Origin: Azospirillum brasilense
Lineage (GTDB): Bacteria; Pseudomonadota; Alphaproteobacteria; Azospirillales; Azospirillaceae
Length of the DNA: 55,000 nt
NCBI RefSeq assembly: GCF_001315015.1
Contig: NZ_CP012917.1
Location: 1 to 55,000 of the forward strand
Reading direction: 5' to 3'
Each line of letters opens with the position of its first letter. The stretch's first letter is position 1. The notes beneath the pieces are model-generated. The model saw only the letters and a list, made by a program, of their open reading frames with translations. It did not search any database and was not told the DNA's origin. Below are positions 33,771 to 42,206 of this stretch, piece after piece. Both the position numbers and the translations under genes were made by a program.

Positions 33771-35358
33771 ACAATCCCAGGGCGCAGCCGTCCTTGCGGT
33801 GGTCCGAGCCGGCGATCAGCAGGCCGGCGGCGTGGTCGATCCAGATCGCCTGCCCGCCGCCCATCGGCTCGTCCCGGCGGACCACCGCGTGGCCGCGGCG
33901 CGCCAGTTCGGCCGCGGTGTCCTCCGCCACGGTGGGCTCGATCTCCAGGACGCCGTTGAAGGCGAAGCTGCGCGGCTGGTCGATGGCGGTCTGGACGTCC
34001 AGCCCGCGGTCGAGCACCGCCGACACGAAGGCGCCGTGCCCGGCCGCCTGGTAATGGCCGCCCATCACGCCGAAGGGGCAGACCGCGCGCCCGTCCTTGC
34101 GGATCAGGCCGGGGATGATGGTGTGCAGCGGGCGGCGGCGCGGCGCCAGGGCGTTGGGGTGCCCCTCGGTCAGGCGGAAGGAGGTGCCGCGGCTGTGCAG
34201 GAGCACGCCGGTCGCCGGGTCGAGCTGCACGCTGCCGAAGCTGTGGAAGATCGAGTTGATGAAGGAAATGGCGTTGCCGTCGCGGTCGACCACGCTGAGG
34301 CAGACCGTGTCCTTGTGCTCCGCCTCCGTCCACAGCGCGGGGGCCTGGGCGCGGGCCGGGTCGATGCGGCGGCGCAGCGCTGCCGTCGCCTCCGCCGACA
34401 GCAGAGCCGCGGCGGCGTCCGGTCCGCCGCCCCCAACAAGAACGTCACGGTGGTGGTAGGCGAGCTTGGTCGCCTCGGCGTGCAGATGGTGGCGGTCGGC
34501 GTCGCCGACCGACGGCGACAGGTCGAAACCGCCCAGCGCGTTGAGGATCATCAGCGCGGCGAGGCCCTGGCCGTTGGGCGGGCATTCCAGGATTTCGTAG
34601 CCGCGGTACTCGGTGGCGATCGGCGTCACATACTCCGCCCCGCCCTGCGCCGCCGCGAAGTCGTCCAGCGTGTGCAGCCCGCCGCGGGCGCGCAGGAAAC
34701 CGACCAGCGACTCCGCCGTGGCCCCCGTGTAGAAGGCCGCCGCCCCGTGCGCCGCGATGTCCCGCAGCCGCTGGCCGAGCAACGGCTGGGCGTGACGCTC
34801 CCCGGCGCGCGGCGCGCGGCCGCCGGGCAGGAAGACGGCGCGGCAGCCCTCGTCCGCCGCCAGCAGGGGCGCCGCCGCCGCCCAGTCCTGGGCCACCCGC
34901 GGGGAGACGCCGTAGCCCTCCTCGGCGTAGCGGATGGCGCGCAGGAAGACCCGGTCGAGCGGCAGCCGCCCGTGGTCGGCGTGCAGCCGCGTCCAGGCGG
35001 CGACGGCGCCCGGCACGGTGACGGCGTGGGCGCCGTGGCGCGGGATCTCGCCGGTGACGCCCAGCCCGGCCAGACGCTCCACGCTCGCGGCGGCGGGAGC
35101 GCGCCCGCTGCCGTTCAGGGCGACCACCTGGCCCCCGTTCGCCGGGGCGTAGAGGGCGAAGGCATCGCCGCCGATGCCGGTCATGTGCGGCTCGACCACG
35201 CATTGCACCGCGACGGCGGCGATGGCCGCATCCACGGCGTTGCCGCCCGCCGCCAGGATCTCCAACGCCGCCGCGCTGGCCAGCGGGTGCGAGGTGGCCA
35301 CCGCGGCCTCCGTCGCCACCAGCGCCGACCGTCCGGGCCGGCAGAAGTCACGAATCAC
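33769..35358 (-). CDS. ggt: gamma-glutamyltransferase (Ntn hydrolase)
   Basis: A 529-residue self-cleaving enzyme. The catalytic threonine of the small subunit is in AEHKDTVCLSVVDRDGN (Thr about 351), after which SFINSIFHSFGSVQLDP and the nucleotide-like GVMGGHYQAAGHG follow. The large-subunit region opens with HPLASAAALEILAAGGNAVDAAIA, typical of the family. No signal peptide is present, resembling the cytoplasmic YwrD-like branch rather than periplasmic Ggt. Initiation is at GTG 35358 (CAC on the plus strand) with GGAGGG upstream. The role could be glutathione, gamma-glutamyl or cephalosporin-like acyl amide hydrolysis; it sits beside an amidase. Confidence 0.92.
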   Translation of the reverse strand: MIRDFCRPGRSALVATEAAVATSHPLASAAALEILAAGGNAVDAAIAAVAVQCVVEPHMTGIGGDAFALYAPANGGQVVALNGSGRAPAAASVERLAGLGVTGEIPRHGAHAVTVPGAVAAWTRLHADHGRLPLDRVFLRAIRYAEEGYGVSPRVAQDWAAAAPLLAADEGCRAVFLPGGRAPRAGERHAQPLLGQRLRDIAAHGAAAFYTGATAESLVGFLRARGGLHTLDDFAAAQGGAEYVTPIATEYRGYEILECPPNGQGLAALMILNALGGFDLSPSVGDADRHHLHAEATKLAYHHRDVLVGGGGPDAAAALLSAEATAALRRRIDPARAQAPALWTEAEHKDTVCLSVVDRDGNAISFINSIFHSFGSVQLDPATGVLLHSRGTSFRLTEGHPNALAPRRRPLHTIIPGLIRKDGRAVCPFGVMGGHYQAAGHGAFVSAVLDRGLDVQTAIDQPRSFAFNGVLEIEPTVAEDTAAELARRGHAVVRRDEPMGGGQAIWIDHAAGLLIAGSDHRKDGCALGL

Positions 35359-35388
35359 GACGGGGCGCCCTCCGGAACGGGAAACGGG

Positions 35389-35646
35389 TCAGTGCGGGTC
35401 GCGGCGCAGGGGGATGACGCGGCGGTTCCGGACCTCCGGCTCCTTCGCGGCGTGGATCTGCACCTTCTTGAGCTGGATGACGTACCGCTCGGCGCCGTTG
35501 ACCATCACGGCGATGACGGTCGGCCCGTTCGCCCAGTCGCTGGGCACGAGATGAAGTTCCTTGATGCGGGCGGTTCCGGCGGTCAGCTCCGCAAGGTCGA
35601 GAACCTCGTCCCCGGCGCGGAACCCCAGATATTCATCGACGATCAT
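35389..35646 (-). CDS. small conserved-looking protein of unknown function
   Basis: An 85-residue protein beginning MIVDEYLGFRAGDEVLDLAE and ending RRVIPLRRDPH. The centre (ELHLVPSDWANGPTVIAVMV, then YVIQLKKVQIHAA) alternates strands and a short loop, suggesting a small beta domain. There is no clear ribosome site, so the start is tentative. The frame is not shared with an obvious larger gene, and its codon use suits its neighbours. It lies 30 bases upstream of the gamma-glutamyltransferase gene in the same direction and could be cotranscribed. No family recognised. Confidence 0.55.
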   Translation of the reverse strand: MIVDEYLGFRAGDEVLDLAELTAGTARIKELHLVPSDWANGPTVIAVMVNGAERYVIQLKKVQIHAAKEPEVRNRRVIPLRRDPH

Positions 35647-35692
35647 GGCGTCCGGCGGCAGTGTCTTGGCGGCAGTGACCCCAAGCCTATCA

Positions 35693-35740
35693 GCACGGCG
35701 GGCGGCGGGCCACCGTGCAGGCCGCCGCCCGGCGCTTTTT
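35693..35740 (+). terminator. terminator-like hairpin with overlapping alternative stem
   Basis: CGGGCGGCGG (35699-35708) pairs with CCGCCGCCCG (35722-35731), followed closely by TTTTT on the plus strand. An alternative stem GCACGG (35693-35698) / CCGTGC (35713-35718) cannot form together with it. No rightward gene ends here, so the role is unclear. Confidence 0.4.
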
Positions 35741-35751
35741 CATAGGAAGCC

Positions 35752-35802
35752 TTACGAACGGCGCGTCATACGGCGACGCGCGTCAGGTGGCGATGCGCGT
35801 CA
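35752..35802 (-). repeat. three tandem 17-base units at the 3' end of the DUF1513 gene
   Basis: On the minus strand each unit starts TGACGCGC and continues ATCGCCACC, GTCGCCGTA and CGTTCGTAA. The first unit is the end of the coding sequence and the second starts with its stop TGA. The pattern suggests past slippage with decay toward the outer copy. Confidence 0.7.
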
Positions 35803-36907
35803 TATGATTGTCCCAACGGAAGTCGGCCAGCCGCAGCCCGTCGCCCGGCAGGTCCGGCGTCGCGCCGACCGTCCGGAGATTGCCGAGCCCGCTGCTCGCC
35901 AGGAAGCCGTCGCCGTCCGGGGCGATGCCGCAGCCGTCGGGCAGCGCCGCCGACCCCAGCCACGCGCCGGTGGCGTCGTCCCACAGCCCGATGATGCCGC
36001 CCTTGGGCGAGCTGGCCGCGACCTTGCCCTTGTCGGCGGCGACGCTGCCGATGTAGCCCTCGAAGCGGGACAGCTCGTCGTCCGGAGTCTCGAACAGGCG
36101 CACCGCGCCGCCCCCCGGACGGTGCGTGCCGGTCAGCGGCTGGAGCATGCCGACGGGCCGCTCGTCCTGCGCGCCGAAGGCGATCCCGCCGTCGGCCAGG
36201 GCGGCGATGTGGCGGATGCCGAGATTCGCGTGCTCCTCCGGCAGGCGCACCTGATCGAGCAGCTTCCCGCTCGCCACCTCGACGTAGGTGATGGAGGAGT
36301 CCATCTCGTCCAGGTTCAGCTTGGCCCGGCCGGTGTCCGGGTGGGTGATGACGCCGCCGTTGCCGACCGCCAGGACCGTGCCGTCCGCGATCATCAGAAG
36401 CTCGTGCGGCCCCAGCCCGTGGGTCGGCATCGCGCCGACGCGGCGGTAGCCGTCCATCGCGTCGTAGACGCCGATCGACCCGGTCTCGCGCGGCACGTCG
36501 TCCTCCGCCACATAGAGCAGTCGCCCGTCCGTGGAGAAGGCGCCGTGGCCGGTGAAGCGGCGGTCCTCCGGCGCGCGGATCACCGGCCCCGGACGGCCAT
36601 CAACCAGCGACAGCGGCATGAACCAGCGTCCCGGACGGCGGGCGAAGGCGACGGCCTCAGCCCGCGCCGGGTGCGTGACCACCCCGTGGGCGCGGCCCGG
36701 CGTCGGGGTGGTGAAGCGCACGCCGCCTGCGCCATCCAGCGCCGCCACACCATACTCCGGCGCGGCCGCCGCGGTGGCGTAGGCGTTGAGGAACAGCGTG
36801 CCCCCCGCGGTCTCCGCCCGCGCCGGCCCCAGGAGAGCGCCAAGCAGACCGCCTCCAAGCAGGCCGCCACCAATCAGGAGCAGAGTGCCCCGGCGGGTCG
36901 CATCCAT
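35783..36907 (-). CDS. DUF1513 periplasmic beta-propeller-like protein of the imelysin cluster
   Basis: A 374-residue exported protein. The N-terminus (residues 1-32, RRGTLLLIGGGLLGGGLLGA) is a signal peptide with two arginines that may use Tat. The body shows repeated propeller-like strands: GRAHGVVTHPARAEAVAFAR, TGHGAFSTDGRLLYVAEDD, GSIGVYDAMDGYRRVGAMP, THGLGPHELLMIADG, and ASSPKGGIIGLWDDATG. DUF1513 proteins are regularly encoded with imelysins and di-haem oxidoreductases in iron-regulated operons; their biochemical function is not established. GGAGACTGAG lies before ATG 36907, three bases after the second imelysin gene, so it is the last gene of that operon. Confidence 0.87.
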   Translation of the reverse strand: MDATRRGTLLLIGGGLLGGGLLGALLGPARAETAGGTLFLNAYATAAAAPEYGVAALDGAGGVRFTTPTPGRAHGVVTHPARAEAVAFARRPGRWFMPLSLVDGRPGPVIRAPEDRRFTGHGAFSTDGRLLYVAEDDVPRETGSIGVYDAMDGYRRVGAMPTHGLGPHELLMIADGTVLAVGNGGVITHPDTGRAKLNLDEMDSSITYVEVASGKLLDQVRLPEEHANLGIRHIAALADGGIAFGAQDERPVGMLQPLTGTHRPGGGAVRLFETPDDELSRFEGYIGSVAADKGKVAASSPKGGIIGLWDDATGAWLGSAALPDGCGIAPDGDGFLASSGLGNLRTVGATPDLPGDGLRLADFRWDNHMTRIAT

Positions 36908-36910
36908 CGC

Positions 36911-38023
36911 TCAGTCTCCATCCAGTTCGTTGAAGCCGATGCTGATGTCCAGCAGCGGCGCGACGGTGCCGGTCAGCAGGTTGCGCAGGTCCTTGGCCCG
37001 TTGCAGGGTCGCCTCCACGGTCTTGCGCTTGGCCGGATCGGCGACGGCGACGTTGATCGGCGCGGGGATCGCCTCGGCGGCGCGGATCGCGGCGGTGAAA
37101 CCCTCCTCCAGCGCGCGGCGGGCCTGGGCGCCGGGGTCGCCGGCGGGCAGCAGCGCGGTCAGGCCGGGGCCGCCGCCCTCGCCCAGCAGCAGGGCGCGCA
37201 GCGCCTCCAGGTTGATGCGGACGTTGCGGGCCGACTGGCCGCTGCGCAGCGCCTCGGCCACCGCCGGCTTGGCCTCCCCGGCGTTGGGGCCGAGCGGCGC
37301 CAGAAGCTTCTGGTCGGCGACCACCTGCAGGGCGGTGAGCGACCCGGTGAAGAGGGCGTTGACCGCGGAGCCCGCGTCGGGGCCGAGCGCGGTCGCCTCC
37401 CCAGCGGTCAGCGGCGCCTCCAGCGCCTTCCAGCCGTCGCGGACCTCGCGGGCGATGGCGAGAACGTTCTGCGCCACCGCAGCGGCCAGCGCGCCGCGGA
37501 AGCGCCCGGCCTCATCCCCCTGGAACGACGCGGCGGTGACGCCCTCGTCGAACAGCAGCCGCTCCAGAGCGGTCAGCCCCTGCACCGCGGCGCTCTGGCG
37601 GGCCAGCCCGCCCGGCTCCAGCAGCTTGGGATCGCGGGCCTTCAGCATGGCGAGGATCTGGCGCTGCACCACCCCGGCCCGTTCCGGCCAGAAGGCGATG
37701 CGGTCGGCGCGCAGTTCCATCGACAGCGGCCCGGCGCGCAGGTGCTGGACGCCGGCCCAGGCGTCGTAGACGGCGCGGTGGGCGGCGCGACAGCTCTCCA
37801 ACCCGTCCGCCGTCGGCGCCGCGGCGAACTGGTCCAGCCGCTCCGCGTAGATGCCGGCGGCGGAAGCCAGCGCGTCGAAGCGCGGCAGGGCGTGGGTTCG
37901 GACCAGCCCGCCCAGCACGGCGGCGTCCCCCGCCGGCTCCCGCGCCGCCAAGGCGAGCTTGCCCGGCAGGAGGATCGACAGGGCGGCGGCCGACATCAGG
38001 CCGATCATGCGGCGGCGTTGCAT
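36911..38023 (-). CDS. imelysin-family (M75) iron-transport protein, degenerate motif
   Basis: A 370-residue exported imelysin with signal peptide at residues 1-27 (MIGLMSAAALSILLPGKLALA). The domain covers about 40-360, with SCRAAHRAVYDAWAGVQHL and SMELRADRIAFWPER in the first half. The signature GxHxxE of imelysins reads GLTALE here, so the His is lost and Glu kept; such members may bind iron differently or act as partners. ATG 38023 has AGGTGAT upstream; an ATG seven codons earlier is less likely. It lies between the di-haem oxidoreductase and DUF1513 genes, and the order matches known iron-regulated imelysin operons. Confidence 0.88.
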   Translation of the reverse strand: MQRRRMIGLMSAAALSILLPGKLALAAREPAGDAAVLGGLVRTHALPRFDALASAAGIYAERLDQFAAAPTADGLESCRAAHRAVYDAWAGVQHLRAGPLSMELRADRIAFWPERAGVVQRQILAMLKARDPKLLEPGGLARQSAAVQGLTALERLLFDEGVTAASFQGDEAGRFRGALAAAVAQNVLAIAREVRDGWKALEAPLTAGEATALGPDAGSAVNALFTGSLTALQVVADQKLLAPLGPNAGEAKPAVAEALRSGQSARNVRINLEALRALLLGEGGGPGLTALLPAGDPGAQARRALEEGFTAAIRAAEAIPAPINVAVADPAKRKTVEATLQRAKDLRNLLTGTVAPLLDISIGFNELDGD

Positions 38024-38056
38024 CTCATCACCTATGCCATTCAAACCGTGTGGACT

Positions 38057-39313
38057 TTAGAGCCCCAGAACGAAACGCACCAACTTTTCGCGGTCGCCGC
38101 GCGGCAGCGCCATGAAGGCGCCGCGCGCCTTGTCCGCCTCGCCGCCGTGCCACAGGATGGCCTCGGTCACGCTGCGCGCCCGCCCGTCGTGGAGCAGGGC
38201 CAGCGTGCCGTCAGCGTCGGCCAGCCGCTTCATCCCCCACAGCGGCGTCGTGCGCCAGTCGCGGCCCCGCGCCGCGCCCATCGCCACGCCGTCGGCCAGA
38301 TCCTCGCCCAGGTCGTGGAGAAGCAGGTCGCTGTAGGGGAAGATCGTCCGGCGCGACAGCGTGGGATGCGCGGCGTCCTCCGCCGTGGTGAAGGAGGGGC
38401 GGTGGCAGGACGCGCAGCCGGTGGCGGCGAACAGCGCGCCGCCCGCCGTGTCGCGCGGCGCCTCCAGCCCGCCGTCCGGCGGCAGGGTGCGCAGATAGCC
38501 GTCGATCAGCCCGATCACCGTGGAGGGGATCTCCAGCCCCTCATACTGCGGGGAGTCGCCGTGCGGGGCGTTCCGGCATTCGGTCTGCGCCGGGGTGCAG
38601 TCGCCCCAGGGCTCGGGATAGGCCGGGGTGGACATGCCGATGTCGAGGCTGAAGGCCTCCGAATTCTGGCGGTGCAGCGTCGGGTGGACGGCCTTCCAGC
38701 CGAAGCGGCCGAGCTGCCGCGTGCCCTCCGGCGCCACCCAGTTGGGGCGACCGGCGATGCCGTCGCCGTCGCGGTCCTCCGGATCGGCGCCGGCCAGGAT
38801 GTCGGCTTCGGGGATGCGCTCCAGCAGGCCCATGCCGCGCACGGACGGGGCGATGCGGGCGGAGATCGCCGTCGCCTCGGCCAACGGCCCGTAATTGAGG
38901 TCGGTGACGGTTACCACCGGCCGGCGCAGCGTCGTCGTGTCGCCGTCGGGGAAGCGCACCGTCTCCTCGCGGTAGCTCAGGGACGGCTTGCCCTCGATGG
39001 CGAAGCCGAGCACCGCGTTGGTCTGGATCTGCCGCCCATAGACGGGGTCCCCGCTGAGCTTCAACGCGTAGCCGACGCCATGGTCGTCGGGCGTGTCGGG
39101 ATCGGGCGGGCGCCCCTGGCGGGCCGCCGGATGGCAGGCGGCGCAGGAGCGGGCATCGTAGAGCGGCCCCAACCCGTCGTTGGCGTGCGTCACCGTGGGG
39201 GCGCTGACCCACATCCGCCGGAACAGCTTTTCGCCGATCCGGGCGTCGAGGTCACCCGCCATTGCCGGCAGGGCCGGCAGCAGAGCGAGCAGGAAGGCGA
39301 AGCGGGCTTTCAT
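38057..39313 (-). CDS. di-haem oxidoreductase (thiol oxidoreductase-like, DHOR) c-type cytochrome
   Basis: A 418-residue periplasmic cytochrome. Signal peptide at residues 1-19 (FAFLLALLPALPAMA). Two haem c attachment motifs are present: CAACH in YDARSCAACHPAARQG, and CASCH in ATGCASCHRPSFTT. DHOR marks include GRQIQTNAVLGFAIEGKPS, GDGIAGRPNW and LGRFGWKAVHPTL, and LLLHDLGEDLADGV late in the protein. The start could be ATG 39313, 39328 or 39349; the first gives the best signal peptide. In this type of operon it is thought to take part in iron oxidation or reduction at the cell surface, which is inference. It lies between two imelysin genes, all leftward. Confidence 0.9.
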   Translation of the reverse strand: MKARFAFLLALLPALPAMAGDLDARIGEKLFRRMWVSAPTVTHANDGLGPLYDARSCAACHPAARQGRPPDPDTPDDHGVGYALKLSGDPVYGRQIQTNAVLGFAIEGKPSLSYREETVRFPDGDTTTLRRPVVTVTDLNYGPLAEATAISARIAPSVRGMGLLERIPEADILAGADPEDRDGDGIAGRPNWVAPEGTRQLGRFGWKAVHPTLHRQNSEAFSLDIGMSTPAYPEPWGDCTPAQTECRNAPHGDSPQYEGLEIPSTVIGLIDGYLRTLPPDGGLEAPRDTAGGALFAATGCASCHRPSFTTAEDAAHPTLSRRTIFPYSDLLLHDLGEDLADGVAMGAARGRDWRTTPLWGMKRLADADGTLALLHDGRARSVTEAILWHGGEADKARGAFMALPRGDREKLVRFVLGL

Positions 39314-39369
39314 CGGTCGGGCGGGCATCGGTCGGGCGGAAGGCCCCATCTCATGAAGACGAAAAGGCA

Positions 39370-39450
39370 GGGCTGCGGCCCCTCCCCCGCGCGGGCGGTC
39401 GGCGGGGAGCGGACAACGCCGCCCCACGCGGGAAGGAAGGGCCGCAGCCC
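39370..39450. other. long inverted repeat with GC-rich inner structure between imelysin and DHOR genes
   Basis: GGGCTGCGGCCC (39370-39381) and GGGCCGCAGCCC (39439-39450) pair perfectly around a 57-base loop that itself contains CCCGCG / CGCGGG arms. It lies in the 180-base gap inside the iron operon. An RNA stem here could stabilise the upstream imelysin message or attenuate the DHOR genes. Confidence 0.55.
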
Positions 39451-39493
39451 ATGGTCCGTCGGCTTGCTTGCCGACGTCTTACTTGCCGATGTC

Positions 39494-40774
39494 TTACTTT
39501 CCGACAGCGGACGGGTTGTCGAGGCTGTCCGAACCGGCCAGATCGACCGAGACGCCCAGGGCGGCGACGACGCTTTCCAGGGCCTTCTTCTGGTCGACCA
39601 GACGGTCCACCGCGGTCGAAATGATCGCGTTGCCTTCGGCGTTGTCGGTGCCGATCATCTGGTCGTAAGCCATCTTGCCGCTGTCCGCGGTGTCCTTCAT
39701 GACCTTCATGGCGGCGGTGGTGGCGGTCATCGCCTCCTTCACCTTGGCGTCGGCCTCCGGCGCCGTGGCGGCGACATACTGCGACAGCGACGGACCGGTC
39801 ACGACCTTGCCGTCCACGCGGGTGTAACGCCCGTTGTAGACGTTCACCATGCCGACCTGGTCGTAATAGTGCGAATTGTGGGTGTTGTCGGAGAAGCAGT
39901 CATGCTCCTCCTCCGGATCATGCAGCATAAGGCCGAGCTTCATGCGCTCGCCGGCCAGCTCGCCATAGCTGAGGCTGCCGAGGCCGGTCAGGATGCGGGC
40001 GACGCCCTCCGACTCCTTGGCCTTGGCGATGGAGGCGCGGGCCTTGCCCTTGGCGCCCCAGGCCTTGGCCATCTCCTCCAGGTCCTCGACCAGCATCTGG
40101 GTAGCGACGGTCAGGAACTGGGCGCGGCGGTCGCAGTTGCCGTTGGTGCAGTCTTTGCCCTTGGCGTAGTCGGTCGCCTTGCGGGCGCCGGCGCCCGGAC
40201 CCGTGCCGTTCAGGTCCTGGCCCCACAGCAGGAACTCGACGGCGTGGTAGCCGGTCGCCACGTTGGCCTCGACCTTGCCGGCCTCGTGCAACGTGTCGGC
40301 CAGCAGCTCCTTGGTGATCTTGCGGGCGTCGATGGTCTTGTCGCCGGCCTTGATCTTCGGGTTGGCGATCACGTTGGCCTTGGCGAAGGGGTTGCTGTCG
40401 CCACCGGCGTAGCTGTCGTCCACATAGTCGATCAGGCCCTCGTCGAGCGGCCAGGCGTTGACCTTGCCTTCCCATTCGTCGACGATCGGGTTGCCGAAGC
40501 GGAAGGCCTCGGTCTGCATGTAGGGGACGCGGGCGTTCAGCCACGCCGTGCGGGCGGCGGCCAGCGTTGTCTCCGACGGGTTGGCCACCAGCGCGTCGAT
40601 GGCCTTCTTCAGCGCCTTGGCGGTGCTGGCGGAGTCCTCGTAGCCGGCCTGGGCGATGTCGGCGTAGGTCTTCACCACGTCCTTGTAGGCGGGCTTGGCC
40701 GTCTGGGCGTCGGCGGCGAGCGGCGCCAGCGCGATGAGAGCCGCGGCGGCAAGGCCGGAGGCGTGCTTGAACAT
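39494..40774 (-). CDS. imelysin-family (M75) iron-regulated protein, intact motif
   Basis: A 426-residue exported protein. Signal peptide at residues 1-23 (MFKHASGLAAAALIALAPLAADA). The imelysin motif GxHxxE is intact in ATGYHAVEFLLWGQDLNG, and RFGNPIVDEWEGKVNAWPLD and LHDPEEEHDCFSDNTHNSHY are typical of IrpA-like imelysins. A Cys pair in KGKDCTNGNCDRR may form a disulphide. It is expected to take part in periplasmic iron handling. A strong GAGGAG ribosome site precedes ATG 40774. A Fur-like box with a TTGACA element lies about 75-95 bases upstream, so iron repression is likely. Next genes: DHOR, second imelysin, DUF1513. Confidence 0.93.
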   Translation of the reverse strand: MFKHASGLAAAALIALAPLAADAQTAKPAYKDVVKTYADIAQAGYEDSASTAKALKKAIDALVANPSETTLAAARTAWLNARVPYMQTEAFRFGNPIVDEWEGKVNAWPLDEGLIDYVDDSYAGGDSNPFAKANVIANPKIKAGDKTIDARKITKELLADTLHEAGKVEANVATGYHAVEFLLWGQDLNGTGPGAGARKATDYAKGKDCTNGNCDRRAQFLTVATQMLVEDLEEMAKAWGAKGKARASIAKAKESEGVARILTGLGSLSYGELAGERMKLGLMLHDPEEEHDCFSDNTHNSHYYDQVGMVNVYNGRYTRVDGKVVTGPSLSQYVAATAPEADAKVKEAMTATTAAMKVMKDTADSGKMAYDQMIGTDNAEGNAIISTAVDRLVDQKKALESVVAALGVSVDLAGSDSLDNPSAVGK

Positions 40775-40846
40775 GAAGGTCTCCTCAAGCGTCGGTGATC
40801 GTTGGCGTCACAGCCATGAAAGTGCGAAGCATTCTCAACATGCGCC

Positions 40847-40865
40847 GCTAATCACTCTCATTGTC
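40847..40865 (-). promoter_or_regulatory. Fur-like box upstream of the imelysin gene
   Basis: On the minus strand GACAATGAGAGTGATTAGC matches 14 of 19 positions of the classical Fur box (GATAATGATAATCATTATC). It overlaps a TTGACA -35-like element at 40862-40867, a position suited to repression. Confidence 0.55.
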
Positions 40866-40948
40866 AAGATGCAATTGCCAAGCAGGCTGCGCATTGCTGA
40901 TTTTGCGGCGGAACGCAGGGCCACGGCGGCGGCCCCACCCGGCCGCGC

Positions 40949-42118
40949 TCACTTCACCAGCGGTTCGTAGCGGGCGTCGGTCAGCGTCTTCATGAAGGCG
41001 ACCAGCGCCTTGATTCGGCGGTCGTCGAGCGCCGGGCCTTCCTCAAGCTCCTTGATGGAGACGGTGGCGGCGACCTCCGGATTGCCCCAGGGCTTGCCGG
41101 TCTCCGGGTTGATCTGGTCGGCCGGCTTGCGGCTGTTGTATTTGTTGTAGAAGCGGACGACGGTCTCCAGGTCCTTGAAGACGCCGTTGTGCATATAGGG
41201 ACCGGTCACCGCGACGTTGCGCAGGGTCGGTGTCTTGAACTTCCCCTCATAGGCCTTCTGGCCCTTCAGCGCCGGATTTTCGGCCAGCCCGCGGTCGATG
41301 TGCGTCGCCGCCACCCCGTTGGCCGCCCGCAGCTCCGCGTTCACCGGCACGCCGATGTTGTGGTACTCGTAGTTGGTGAAGACCTCGTTCGTCGCCGCCG
41401 GCATGGCGTTCAGCTTGTGGCAGACGTTGCAGTTGGTGAACTGCTGCGAGAAGAACAGGGTCATCCCAAGTTCCTCCTCGCCGGTCATCTTGTAGTCGCC
41501 GCGCAGATAGCGGTCGTACTTGGAATCGAAGGGCGAGAAGACGTCGGTCCTCTCGAAGGCGGCGATGCTGTCGGTCATCGCGTCGTAGGCGCGGTCGGCG
41601 TCGTCCAGCACCCCCGCGCCGTAGAGGGCGACGAAGCTGCGCGCGTAGTCCGGGTTCTCCTTCAGCCGCCCCTGCACCTCCGCCTTGGAGGCCATGGCCA
41701 TCTCGGCGGGGTTGAGCGGCGGACCGCCGGCCTGTTCCTGGAGGGTGGCGGCCCGGCCGTCGTGGAACTGCCCGCCGAAGGGAACCCCGTTGGCCTTGAA
41801 GCCGAAGCGCGGGGAAAGGTGAGCGTAGGCGGCGGTCGGCGCGTTGCGGTCGCCCAGCGACTTGCCGTCGGCCCCCAGCGACGCCGCACCGCGCGGGTCG
41901 GCGAAGCCGAATTCCGGGTTGTGGCAGGTCGCGCAGGATTGGCTGCGGGTGGAGGACAGGTTGTTGTCGAAGAACAGCGCCTTGCCCAGCTCGGCCTTGG
42001 CTTTCTGCAATTCAGCCGGATCGGCGGCCATGCCGGACCCACCGGCGATCAACAGGCCAGCGATCAACAGAGAGGGCAGCGCTGCGGCCGGCGCGGCGTA
42101 TTTGCCGAACAATGACAT
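40949..42118 (-). CDS. di-haem cytochrome c peroxidase (CcpA/MauG family)
   Basis: A 389-residue periplasmic peroxidase. An N-terminal hydrophobic signal ends near residue 31 (GGSGMAA). Two haem c motifs are present: CATCH at about 62-66 and CNVCH at about 230-234. FDNNLSSTRSQSCATCHNPE, FGGQFHDGRAATLQEQAGGP and FKTPTLRNVAVTGPYMHNG are characteristic. It reduces hydrogen peroxide with electrons from small cytochromes; MauG-like relatives oxidise protein partners. ATG 42118 is reached after AAGGAG with long spacing. A well-matched Fur box is 89 bases upstream, and the iron-imelysin genes follow in the same direction, so the two parts form an iron-responsive group. Confidence 0.92.
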   Translation of the reverse strand: MSLFGKYAAPAAALPSLLIAGLLIAGGSGMAADPAELQKAKAELGKALFFDNNLSSTRSQSCATCHNPEFGFADPRGAASLGADGKSLGDRNAPTAAYAHLSPRFGFKANGVPFGGQFHDGRAATLQEQAGGPPLNPAEMAMASKAEVQGRLKENPDYARSFVALYGAGVLDDADRAYDAMTDSIAAFERTDVFSPFDSKYDRYLRGDYKMTGEEELGMTLFFSQQFTNCNVCHKLNAMPAATNEVFTNYEYHNIGVPVNAELRAANGVAATHIDRGLAENPALKGQKAYEGKFKTPTLRNVAVTGPYMHNGVFKDLETVVRFYNKYNSRKPADQINPETGKPWGNPEVAATVSIKELEEGPALDDRRIKALVAFMKTLTDARYEPLVK

Positions 42119-42206
42119 CCTGACACTCGCTCCTTGACGGCGGTGGCCCACGGCGGCAATCCATGGCGGGGCCTGCCGGTCAGTATCCATGCCCTTCGGC
42201 CTGGAT

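Noticed and set aside
35561..40798. Open frame of 1745 codons on the plus strand across the iron cluster
   Set aside because: It is antisense to several well-recognised genes. Such long open frames are expected opposite GC-rich genes; it has no domain and is Arg/Gly/Ala-rich.
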